From Anisakis pegreffii (taxonomy: Eukaryota > Nematoda > Chromadorea > Rhabditida > Anisakidae), in assembly GCA_035041965.1 (NCBI GenBank), contig JAPYMA010001512.1:1-64000 (forward strand): a stretch of DNA of 64,000 bases. The letters are read 5' to 3'. How positions within the stretch are numbered: position 1 is the first letter of the stretch; each line of letters begins with the position of its first letter. The notes beneath the pieces are model-generated. The model made no database searches. It saw only the letters and a program-made list of their open reading frames with translations, and was not told where the DNA came from. The position numbers were made by a program, and so were the translations under genes. Positions 23,501-34,300 of the stretch are shown one piece after another.

Positions 23501-25016
23501 ACTTTGATGATCTGAAATTTACACTTCATAAAACTTACGAACCGACTCAGTTTCATTTTTAGTTTTATGTGTATCATGAATTGTGAACATAATACATTTC
23601 TGAGTTTGAAACTCACTAAGAATTAATGAAAACTGGAGCCAAAGTGAATAAATTTTAAGCCTTTGACAAAGCCAGAAAACATCCGATTTTCTGGCAATTC
23701 AGCAATTCTCCGATTTTGCTGATCTATCGATTGCACTGAAATCATCTTGCTTTTTATCTTCAATACGATCAGTACCTAAACTGTCGATCAATACGATCGT
23801 ATCTTCCAACGTTTACACGGGAAGAGCATACTTAATTGGGAATTGGTAACTCATAAGTCATAAATCCTGACTATTAACCATAAGCTGTGCATGATCTAAA
23901 AGTTTAATTGGACTCGAATTCAACTCGTTATTCGACTATAAACTGAATGTTCTTCAAGTACTTTGGGATTAATCCTTAATTTTCCAGTTTTTGTCATTTG
24001 CTTTCTGCTCTCTCACATTGCATGCCACATACTGGTAGTCCAGCAGGATCCTGAGCTTTTTGTACTGTTGGCGGTATCAGCTGGATAGAGAATAGAATAA
24101 TTGCGATGAGAAAATTGGAAGGTTTCGGAAACAACTGTCGTGTATTCATTGATTGATTGCAGCTGAATCATGCTTTATCGCATAATTAATATCTACTTTA
24201 GTGTTTAATCCGCCTGTTTACTTACAAAGCTTCTACTGTAAATGATATGCATTCATGATTACGTGGAGCATTCATAATGACTGATGACACAACAACAACA
24301 GTAATTGTGTGCACTCCGTACAGCATCAGATGATTTTTCCCGTTTCATTATTTAATTTCGTTTTGTCGTCTTGTTTGCGTTCGTCGTCAGTATTGTTGTT
24401 GAAATTCGAAACGGTAGTTCAAATTGCGAATGATTCACGATAACAACGAGAAACGGGAGTGCATGAGAGTAATTTATCGTGGTGGAAATTCGCTGAAAGC
24501 CTCTCTGACTAGTGGAAATCGTCTGAGTTCAGTTGAGCCATCATCTAACAAACGCTTCATTCAGACAACAACACTCTGATTCAGCTTCAACTGTTTTGTT
24601 TGCTCAGTTCTGTTTGGAATTCGCTTCGTTAAAACAACTGAAATTAGAAACTGGCATGTAAGAAATACTCATTTTGTCATTTCGCAATTACTTTTGTCAC
24701 TGTTTCCTATACTATTAGATAAACTAAAACTGAAATAAGATCAGTAAGATCACGATTCTAACAAGAACAGTTAACACCAACAATGCTTTTTCAATCTGAG
24801 CTGACTAGCTTATTGTTAACACTCGTCTAATGCGTTTCTCATGTTTCCATTCAATACGAATGGGTTATTTCCAGAGATGTGGTGGATAAGGCTTATGTTT
24901 GCTTAATGAAACACTCTGTAAGCGTTCTCTTCAGTGCATCTAGTGATAGTGATCCTTGGAAACGTATCCCTATATCAAGAGATTTTTTTTCTGATCCTAC
25001 AAATGCACTTCTGTAA
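17559..25016 (+). CDS. Unrecognised Ser/Thr-rich coiled-coil protein, multi-exon
   Basis: Candidate first exon is 17559-17679 (MSDFKEPNKRNAKQ... ending LLEVVRKLS). A second run joins in phase: 18562-18720, 19005-19110, 19352-19456, 19553-19604, 19708-19790, 20918-21011, 21561-21691. It encodes a Ser/Thr-rich part (PSTSRTTSSEESTRAKTT), helical segments (IEKLRNALIRVRRLQALEEA; DKWLNDLKAELDLLKKRL) and a basic piece (KLPHLTKSVPLARNDD). Likely later exons are about 21750-21828, about 22302-22354, 22799-22892 (ESDEENGRLRKAVRSQSFTD) and a last exon 24875-25016 (VVDKAYVCLMKHSVSVLF). The joins from the first exon to 18562 and from 22892 to 24875 do not match in phase, so exons are missing or two genes are merged. 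Coiled coils suggest a scaffold role; no family recognised. Confidence 0.55.
18307..18392 (+). mobile_element. TCCGAC-rich short element, copy A (intronic)
   Basis: Clustered TCCGAC/GTCGGA words: ccgaccgtcggaatcagt, gactgtcggatttttctgac and gtcggtcggatgccatca. A homologous copy in the opposite orientation lies at 21855-21979. Both are in introns of the coiled-coil gene. It has no coding capacity and resembles a MITE-like element. Confidence 0.55.
20057..20835 (+). mobile_element. Intronic inverted-repeat element, about 0.78 kb (family E, copy 1)
   Basis: The 5' end atggttctcataaggggtg and the 3' end, which reads agtggttctcacgttcgg on the opposite strand, form short terminal inverted repeats around GGTTCTC. 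The interior carries an internal palindromic zone (gtcgaacgttgctgagcaac) and a tract ending aacacgtctgaaaagaatga. It matches 50911-51717 nearly end to end. It lies in the intron between the exons ending at 19790 and starting at 20918. There is no transposase frame, so it is nonautonomous. Confidence 0.7.
21855..21979 (-). mobile_element. TCCGAC-rich short element, copy B (inverted, intronic)
   Basis: Reverse-strand counterpart of the 18307 element: on the minus strand ccgacagtcggaattccgac, attgtcggatttttccgac and gatcggatgctatca. Its outer ends, tgatagca (21858) and tgccatca (about 21970), are near-inverted copies, suggesting short terminal inverted repeats. Confidence 0.55.
24430..24579 (+). 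CDS. Small 49-residue open frame
   Basis: An ATG frame encodes a polar peptide (MIHDNNEKRECMRVIYRGGN then SLKASLTSGNRLSSVEPSSN) and stops at 24577-24579. It falls in the uncertain 3' part of the coiled-coil gene. Its composition (Ser, Asn, Arg, Lys) fits that protein better than random AT-rich DNA, so it may be a missed exon (there is a gtag acceptor-like site 18 bases upstream). No known family. Confidence 0.25.
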   Translation: MIHDNNEKRECMRVIYRGGNSLKASLTSGNRLSSVEPSSNKRFIQTTTL

Positions 25017-26997
25017 AAGATTTCAGAATCTTAAACGATATTTGCTTATATACTCTCAGAATTTGTTTGGTACCAAATGGAAGCCATATATTCTTCATAG
25101 AAAGCATCAGACAGCTCTTTGATAGAGCAAATTCTCATTTCAGTGTAAACTCGATTCTATCACTGCCATTTGTGATCTATCAACTAAGTTTTTCCAATTG
25201 TTCACTTTTCTGCCGACGGCTTCTACGAACTTATTCATTTTACTCTGAATCATTTTCACTCATCCCAAAATTGTCTGACTCGAATTCGTGGATAAATTTT
25301 TCTGAACACTCTCATAATCTCAATCGTTACTTCACCCCGATGGAGACCTCGTTTGCAGTTGATCGCATGAAAACGTTTTGAGTTTGATGTGGCAAATCTA
25401 TGTGGACGTTCAGTTCCAAATGTTAGTTTAGCTGTGTTCCCTTGCCTCTTCGCAGTATCCAAACCACTCCCCACTGTATTTTCTGAATGTAAACAGCTGA
25501 TTAAACTTTTCTTATTGAAAACAAACTCGCTTTCTACAGCTTTTCATTTTGTTCGATACGCTACAGTTAGCTGCCACATAGCATTAAATTATTCAAGGCT
25601 ATTTTTCTCAGAACAACGTTTTCCCATCCGTTGAGAGCTACACGTGGATCAGAGAATCTCGCCCATATTATCCTATAGTCATTCATTCGGTTAGCATCAG
25701 TTACTTTGTAAGGTCGGTAGTGAACGAATCTCGCTCAAAAAGGTATGTTCTTGCTTCAGTTCGCATTACTTTTCAATTTCAGCTAATGCTTCTCGATTTT
25801 CTATCTCACGAGATTGACATTTCGTTGTGCAGTATCTCATAATGTCTATTCTGTCTTCAATGAGACTGGTAACCATACCTACGGGAAACATTTGTATAAG
25901 ATTTCAGCTTTGCTGGATTAAAAAAATGAAGAAACAATTCTCGCATGCCATTCAAATGAAATTTGCTCACACCATTTCAAAATCAAGCGGATGAATGTCA
26001 ATGGATCTTATGATTAGCTGAAACTACTGAGAAAATTGATGATTTCCAATGAAATTATGCAGTCATCGTTCGATATTTCATGGTTTTTGGGAACATTTCG
26101 GTAACGAACTGAAATCATCATGACTCATGAATCGCGTTCAAACTCAAATTCAAGCGATCATTTAAAAGGACTTTACCTGGTGTCCTTTTCAGATAATCGG
26201 ATTTCCAGTTAACTTTTCATCAATAAAGAGCGAACATTTTTGCTGCCGTGAACAATGATTATAATGAGACGATGTTATTGATGATATACAATCATTTTAA
26301 GGATTAACTGAACATTTTTATGAATAAATTAAAATCTGTCATGGATAACATGCATATTGCTTATACAATCTACTATAGTGCAGTGTCATTGCTCATCGCA
26401 TTGTATTCTCTGTTGAAGAGCCGCATTCAACTCTCAACTCTTATATAATTTCATCGCAGATGATGAGTCAGTCCCTAAAGCCAGCAACTACCCTTTGAAG
26501 CATTTTCATTTCACTGCATGATGCGTTCGATTCAGCTAGATTTTCAAAATTTAGTACTGTTCACCACATTCATCATTTTCTTCTGCTTCACCATCTAATC
26601 CCATTGAACACTGCAATTCAGATTAGGTCACGAACAGTCCAACTGATGACTATCTCATGAATTTTTGTTCATTAGAATGTCTGCACTTTTATCATACAGT
26701 CAGTGAATGTCTTCAATTTATATAGAGTGTGTCTATCAAGTCATACTTTATATGACATTAACCATCATCATTGCTCGTAAGAATATTATCTTCAATATCC
26801 GACTGTAAGTGGTACTCTTGCCATCTCCGGCTTCATCAACTGACTGTTGGTTTCGATAGAGTCCGACATGTTACGAAATTCAGCGAATTTTCAATAGCAA
26901 CTGTATTATGTATAAAGAGTTTTGTTGTGCTTTTACATAAACGCGAATTCAAATAATTACGACAGTTCAATGCAAATCATTTACTAATAAAGATCAT
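25017..26997. other. No gene seen
   Basis: AT-rich spacer between the coiled-coil gene and the pepsin-inhibitor gene. Frames at 25067-25381 and 25389-25634 are open but lack splice or domain support. The promoter of the downstream gene should lie at its right end. Confidence 0.4.
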
Positions 26998-27002
26998 TTC
27001 AG
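26998..27002 (+). promoter_or_regulatory. Candidate spliced-leader trans-splice acceptor
   Basis: TTCAG followed by gatccgtcaac and then the ATG at 27014. An AG acceptor 11 bases before the start codon, with no upstream exon in view, is typical of nematode spliced-leader addition. This is inferred from sequence only. Confidence 0.45.
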
Positions 27003-27013
27003 GATCCGTCAAC

Positions 27014-28383
27014 ATGCTTTTATACGCGTAAGTTTGAAGTTTAATTTTTGCATTATCACGATATCTTATCGTCAATATCTCATTGTCAGTGACGAAACAT
27101 TGATCCTCAACAATGATCAGTGAATAAATTCTACTGTAGACGGCATACATTAAACATACGAAAAATAGCGAATGTTAAATTACGCTCGAAACTCGGCATG
27201 AAAGTTCGTATTGAGAAAGTGGAATGTGTCTTCCGTTTTAAATGGAAATTGGATTGCGTGTCTTTTTTTTGGGGGGAAGGGAACAAATGACATTTCAGGA
27301 TTGCATTGCTTTTCCTGGCATCGAACGTCAACGCCGGCTTGTTTTCCGATGTAACAGAGATTAAAAACGGCAATACCACTTGCGTTATTGAGGTATCACT
27401 TTCGGCAGTTGGCACACTTCAACTCACAATATTTCACCGCAACTTTTAGCAAAAACTCCGTTCTGATCGTCCTGAATATATGTCACATATGTGGGCGAAG
27501 TCCATTGAATGAGGAGAGAGCGTTAAGCACTCACTCGAAGTTTCCAGAATAGAAATTGTGAATGAATAAAAACAAATTTGAGTTCCACCAGAAGTTGTAT
27601 TGAACTAAATGTGAAATGCACCCATCTCATAGATATATTAATCGAATAAGAATCAGCGCAAGAAACCTTTTTCAGAATGGAGAACTGACCATTGATGGTG
27701 TCAAGAAAGGGAATCTCACCGAAGCTCAAAAGGAAGAGTTGAAAAAATATAACGAAGACATGGACACGTTTACAAACTCATGGTTGACCAAGGTTCGAAG
27801 CATTCGTTTTTTTTGCATCAAATCCCATTCAAATGGGAACCTAATCAGTTGAACTCACATCATGATCTGATGATGTTTTCTCTTGAAACAATCAATTTAT
27901 AGCATATTTGGGCAAATATTAATGAACCATTGCATATTGTTTTCACATATATCAATAACAATGAGCACGATATCCTCGCTCTGGAAAATCATTTAATGAT
28001 CTTTTTTACAGTTGCTAAATCTTTATGAAATTTTTTATGTTCACACTATTACGTACAGTAGAAGAGGTGAAGAATTTTTCGAAAATATGAGTTTCAAAAG
28101 TCTCGCAGAGCAATGATAGAATTTACAAGTTTCGTGCTCTTGCAATCGCCCTCGTAAGTGATCCGATGGCATGATTCGCTGATCACAGAATCTGTGTGGG
28201 AATAATGGTCTGTTTCAGATGATCGAGAGTATTAAGAGTGCATTCGCGAGTGTGTTCGGCTCAGTGTGGCATGGTTCTGAGGATGAGAAAAAAGCCGAAA
28301 AGCCCAATGGAGCAGTGACTGCCAAACCAAAAGGACCAGTTGGTCCTCATTTCCCCAAACCACTGTCATTCTGTCATGCGTAA
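27014..28383 (+). CDS. Secreted pepsin-inhibitor-3-like protein, single domain
   Basis: Four exons join cleanly in phase (27014-27027, 27299-27392, 27676-27792, 28219-28383) to give 129 residues. Residues 1-18 are a signal peptide (MLLYAIALLFLASNVNAG). The domain core, NGELTIDGVKKGNLTEAQKE and then ELKKYNEDMDTF, follows the family pattern of a short strand pair, G-x-LT and an amphipathic helix, as in the Ascaris inhibitor (NKLFIDQKYVRDLT). The C-terminus ends PKPLSFCHA, like the PPSFCTVQ end of the Ascaris protein. Known members block aspartic proteases such as pepsin and cathepsin E. This protein is shorter than the two-domain Ascaris form and has two cysteines in the mature part (TTC and SFC), so inhibition is inferred, not shown. 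The first exon has only 14 coding bases. Confidence 0.8.
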
Positions 28384-28548
28384 TCTTCGAATCTTCTGAA
28401 TCAATCCATCAAACGTCAAAATATTCACGCCACACAGTCACGTTTTCGTTTTTCCGTCATTCATATCATCCCAATATGTCTGTCTCTCTTACTCTCTCTT
28501 TAAACTTCTTATATTCGGTCAACTTTATGTTGAAAATTAACAAAATAC

Positions 28549-28554
28549 AATAAA
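28549..28554 (+). terminator. Polyadenylation signal AATAAA
   Basis: AATAAA about 166 bases after the pepsin-inhibitor stop codon, in AT-rich 3' sequence; it fits the 3' end of that gene. Confidence 0.45.
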
Positions 28555-31335
28555 TCCTTAGCTATAATCGCGCTCAAATGTTGCAATCATCCTCTCATGA
28601 AACATTGAAATGCTAAAAAACATCTTCCTTCCATTTGTTGACGTCTAAAATCATCAATTACATCTGTCACTGCATAATACTCATAATAAAAATGAAGATG
28701 CCAACAATATATCCAATGTCAATAAACGAACGCGAACAATAAAACGAACATCCTGTTGAACTGTCAATGAAGCAGTCAAAGACCAATACTATCGAAAGAG
28801 ACCTCGGGATAAGGTTTCAACGTTCCATGAAGTGACAATTATGGTGTTGAAAAATTCTCAACTTCATTTTGAATAAAACTTTCGGTTTGATCGACATTAT
28901 CAATTTCGAATTGATGATGATTTCGCATATCTCTTGGATGTTCAGTAATGCATCGTTATATTACGATTCATTGAATTTAAGTAGTATCAACGCATCAGAA
29001 CAAATGGTAATTTTACGTAAACCAAAGTGATTGATTGCATCAAGAAATCATGCCGGAACAAGGAAACTACGGAAGACCTCTAAGCATATCGTCAACCACA
29101 CTAGCTCAACTCATTCTAATTGGCTTTTCCAACAATCCGCATTTCCTCAGACTTGACAAAAAAAGCTCCTTCAGTGGAGGATTCGCATAGAGCTTCGATG
29201 GCGCCATCCAGTTTTATTTTCCGAATATAAACATATTCACTTATCTTAGTCAAAAAAAACCAATGATCGATGAAAAAATAACTGATGTTGAATGCAGAAG
29301 TATAAAGTAAAAAAAGTTCAGCCATAAAAGTAATCAAAGGGAAGAGTGTTTTATGATGGAAATTGCCACAGAGATACCTATCTGATCACTTCCTTGAGAG
29401 ACTACTCTCATTTTAGATGTTGAAATACACACACACACATATATATATCTAATCAAACAACTACGATTATGTGTAACAAAGTATTACATTATAAGGTAAC
29501 GAAGGTCAAGATTGTTCTTTTTTTTTGAATTTTAGATTTAGACGACAAAAACTGGACGATGAGTAAACAAATGAATAAATAAATAAATAACCAAACAAAA
29601 ACAAATTTATGAGATCATCAAAGCCATCTTTTACGCGATTTTCAAAGTTTCAAGCAAGGCCAATCTCAGCTAAATCTCAGACCTCTTCAATAGGATTCAA
29701 ACGCATAAAGAGGAAGAAGGATGTGAGTAGTGGTGGTTGTCGTTCGCTTTTTCTCAACTAATACGTCGTCCTTGAGACGAAAACAAATTGGGAACTCAAC
29801 TGGGCTCAATCAAAAATTCCAAATGACCATGTTATCTATCTTTATATGTGAAATTGACGCTGGCTCATTGAAAACTGTTTACTTCAATGCGATTTTTTGG
29901 CTGTTATAATGTAAATATCATGATGTATCTCATAACAATGAAGATTCGTTATTATTATTATTATTGTTATTGAAATGACCTGTTTTTGCGCAATTTTTTT
30001 GAATTGATATTTGCGATCAAAGGAAAATGAGAAGAGAAAAATATTCATGGATGGACAATGCTTTGGATCTGCATTCATCGAATTGTTCTGTTACCGTATT
30101 TACAATTTGACTGTTCCCAGGATTGTGAAGATGAAAACAGCGATCGTATCAGAAATAAACTATTCAGAAGCAATGCAAATCGAGTTACAATGAATGGCCA
30201 GGCACATCGATTCGGATATTTCCAAATAACAGCTATTACATGACTCCTTGTTCTCGCAACGTCTCGATCTTAAGTTATCTCAACAAGTGCAACTTCTGCG
30301 TTGCAATTAGTAGAATGCAGGGCAAAAGACTCTCACTATTCTTTTTTGTCTTATACTATAATCCAACTGAAAACCACCCCCATTTGATTAGCACTAAATT
30401 CATTTCGTACCTCAAAAGTGAACGTTAAACTTTCGAGCAAGATATGAGTAGACTCTTGACTTCCACCAACTAATAAATCCGCTTAAATATGGCGCTATCT
30501 GTTATGTTATTGCGCAATCACTTCAATGCATTTCTGCTACTGTATTCTGAATCAATCACACGAACTGAATGACAAGCACTTGAATGGACATTGCGGGAAG
30601 TGAACCTTACAGAAAGTCCTTCGAAATAGTTAATTGCTGAGTAAATTTTCGAAAATATCAACAGAAAATTGTAGACATTGCGGATATTTTGTGATCTCAA
30701 TTGATTTCTGTTGTGTTCAATCAGCGAACACACACTCTCAAGAGCATCAAGCTATTATGTTTCACTCAAGAAAGTCAAACCAAGTCAAGGTCTTTGAATA
30801 TTTTGTGAAAGTATCAAAGAATGAACCAATTACGAAATAATTCTTATTATACAAAGACGACGACAGCCATGGTCATCAGAGTAACAAGTTATGCTCCAAC
30901 TGCCATTGTTATCGCTGACAAATCGCCACCGACACGGCTGTGCGCTGCAAAATGATTTTGGAGCATCTGCTCTTGAACGCATCCACTCGTCTTTTACCTC
31001 CTCCTCATTCAATCATATCATCATGATGAACCTTGAGCCTCACCTCACTTTTTTCAGTTAACCTTCATTTCACTTTCGAAGAAACCTTCACTAATATCTC
31101 CGCCCTCCTGCATCTGAAAGCGACATAAATATTGCTCCAAAATTTCCGACTTCATCGCATATCATCACAAGCATTTATTTGCATATCCTTTTATTGGTTG
31201 TTCTGCACAGCTCTTCCATATCTGTCGGTTGGCAATACCAACAAATTTCTGAATTAACATTATCATAAGGGCCTTACTGTTCATATTGATAAGACTGTTG
31301 TAGCATCATCCCAGCGGTATTACCCCCAACATAAA
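28555..31335. other. Spacer with one dispersed repeat and an ambiguous coding-like patch
   Basis: Contains repeat copy 2 (29184-29314), a (ca)n/(ta)n tract near 29430-29450 and an ATT microsatellite near 29948-29966. Around 30011-30241 two overlapping plus-strand frames are open: one after an AG at 30118 reads DCEDENSDRIRNKLFRSNAN, the other reads KENEKRKIFMDGQCFGSAF. I cannot choose between them, so no gene is called. Confidence 0.35.
29184..29314 (+). repeat. Dispersed repeat, copy 2
   Basis: Same ordered blocks and orientation as 12473-12595 (gcatagagcttcgatggc, ccatccagttttatt, tattcactta, gtataaagtaaaa), with small insertions. Confidence 0.6.
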
Positions 31336-34300
31336 ATGATCTCATTCAGCCATTCACTTTCAATGATTATCACGTTCATTTTCTGTTATTCTCATCCAGC
31401 TCAAGCCAGTTCATACCTTGATAATGGTGTCATTGGTTAGTTTTTTGTTTCTGTCCAACAACACATTCAAAGTAAATCTGGAACAAAAATTCCGTAGAGA
31501 TTCAAAAAAAGGATGGCCAAAAATGGCGATTCTCTTGTTGGATTCCTTTATATCAGAGCATTATTTATCTCTTCCACAGCTCTGAGAACGACAAATAAAC
31601 ACTCAAACAAAGTGTTTCTTTACGAAAAGCTAATCTCACAGTTAAAAAACAGAATCCTAAAACATCCTTCAACTACAATCTTCGTGGTACTGATTTGGTT
31701 TCTAAAATTTGAAATTTCATTAACAGACCAAATTTTATCAATAGATCAAATTGTTGGACACCATTAAGAATTTTTTTCCACTTATGAGAAAGTGATTGCA
31801 AGTTATTGATGATGTTGATATCATTAAACAGCGATTCACCATAACCACAACATCATTTCAGGTGTTCCTGAAGTCAACTGCATGGAAGATCGCGTTAAGC
31901 TGACTTTTCGGACCGAACAGCCTTTCACGGGACGTATATTTGTGAAAGGAATGATCGCAAAGGATCAGTGTGTTCGTTCGTTTAGCGGAAACACAAAATC
32001 AACGATCGACTTTCAGATGAACAATGGACAGTGCAATATGCGACGTTCCAGAAAGGTATTCATTCGTATTCTATCCTCTGAAAGAACCATCATTATCACA
32101 GCTTAAGAATATCACTTAAGCGTGTCTGAATCGCACTCTTCCTCACATAAATCTCGCTATCGCAGTATACTGATGAAAATGAAACATCTATTCTTCAGAA
32201 CATACCTCTGCTTTGAGGTATATACCTCTGCTTTGAGGTATTTGAGGAAACTAAATTAAATAAAATCTAAATTAAAATACAATTACGATGTGAGGTTTAA
32301 CACTCGAGAATGAACTAACTAGAGGTAATTTGGAAGCACATCAATGAACAATTGAAGAGTAAAAGCCCTAAGAAAAAGCGTACTTCAGAGCTAATGCCTC
32401 ATCACTAATTAGGTAAAAAAAGATGACCCTTAGTTGAGGGTGAAGGTCGTTCATTTTAAATTTGAAACTGAATTTTTCATTCTTTGTAATTTCACTTTTA
32501 TGCGCTAAACCGCACCACAGCTAATTGCTCACTGCGCAGTTTTTTATTCCGACTTCAAATGGACATAAGAATCAACGAATATTTCTTCCTCAAATGTCAT
32601 TGGTTATTGATTCCTAACAATCGACATTGATCTCATTCCTATCACTATTCACCACCAAAGAGGCCACTACCAGTGAACTCTTTGAAAATCTTTGAATGTT
32701 TGACTTTGACTAAACTTTTAAGATGAACTGTTTGGAATATATTTGAAAAAATTATACCTTGAGAAATCTAATAATTGCATAAGTAATTACAAACTGGAAA
32801 TTACGATCACAAAGCGGTGATCACTTTTACATCTGAAGTATCCGCAAGTGATCAAAACCTCCAAAAACATTCAGGTAACTTTTGCGATTCCAAACAACGG
32901 ATATATTCTTTGCATTCATCGTCATCTGACTGTTTGAGCAGTCAACTTGTTCACAAATTCAATTTCATTAAAATTACCTCCTCCTCATGCCGTTTTCAAA
33001 TCGCTAATCATGCAAAAGAGATGAGTGGACAAGGTCAAGAGCAGTGAAAATACAAACCTCAATTGAGATCAATTCAATGCTACTCTCTTCTATGAATCGC
33101 ATGCTGCATGTTCTCAGCAACTCTTATGTCGTGCTCATTGAACACTTGACAAACTTCTATAATAACAATATAATAATAACAATACTAATAATATCAAAAC
33201 TTAAATAGTGCTTAGTAGATTATTATTATTATTAAATTATTATAAAAAGAAAGATACCAATTGAAATGACCTCGCTAAACTACTCCACTTTCATGAATTC
33301 TTACAGTTTCTTTCATATTACATGTTCAGAAGATGCCTCAACAATATCGTTCACTCATCAAACACGATTTCGAGATTAATTCCAACTTTTCTATAAACAG
33401 TTAAATGGTCGTAATGAGAAACTGATAGTTATCCGTCTCTGTCTTTGCTACTTCTGAACAACTTGAAAATGAGGCTCAATAACTTGCAACTGCTGCCATA
33501 ACTGCAAAAAAGCAGCCACAATGAGAAAAGTCCGATACTGATCGAACATCTAAAGTTCAACTTTGAGCTCAACTGAAGCGATATTGCGAAATTAAATCAC
33601 AAATTTCCTTCCACCGATCGTCAACCATTCGTAATGTTTAATATCTGCCAATGTTAACGTCTTTCATGAAGTGAAGAATATCTTCGCATGAAATGAAAGC
33701 CTTACATGGTGGATATGATATGAATCACTTAAGCCTTCCCTCTCTTGCCTGACTTAAGCACGTGTAACTGCACTTTCATTCCATTTGCAATCTCCAGTCT
33801 GTGCTCTCGATCGCAATTCAACACTGTTTCCGAATTTTTCGTTCATCCAGTGTTCATTCAGGTTGGCCCCGAGCAGAAAGGCGTTGAGCAATCCATCACA
33901 GTAATAATCTCCTTTCACAACACGTTCATCACAAAGGTGGATCGTGCATATCGTTGTACTTGTTTCTACATGGAAGCTGATAAGGTGGTGACGAGTAGAT
34001 TCGATGTGAGGTGCGTTTAGCAAATCATACTTCTTCACCATTTCAATGTACCATTCGATCACTGAATCGGTTTATCATGTTCAATGCTTCAAACGATTTT
34101 GATCTGTTCATGATCATATCAATCAATTTAATTGTTGTTTATGACAGCTCAAGATTTTTGTCTTAATGATTTTTGGTAAGAACATGATATCTTTTGTGAG
34201 AACGCTGAATGCAACTCTGCATTTTCAATATTCTGATGTAAACCGAACGAATGCTCAGAAAATTTCTGATGACTTAAGATATGTTCGCTGACCAATTGTG

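Noticed and set aside
33745..33861. Upstream extension of the third ZP exon
   Set aside because: The frame is open here, but the phase-matching acceptor is at 33861 and the family alignment starts at VGPEQKGVEQ, so the extension is intron.
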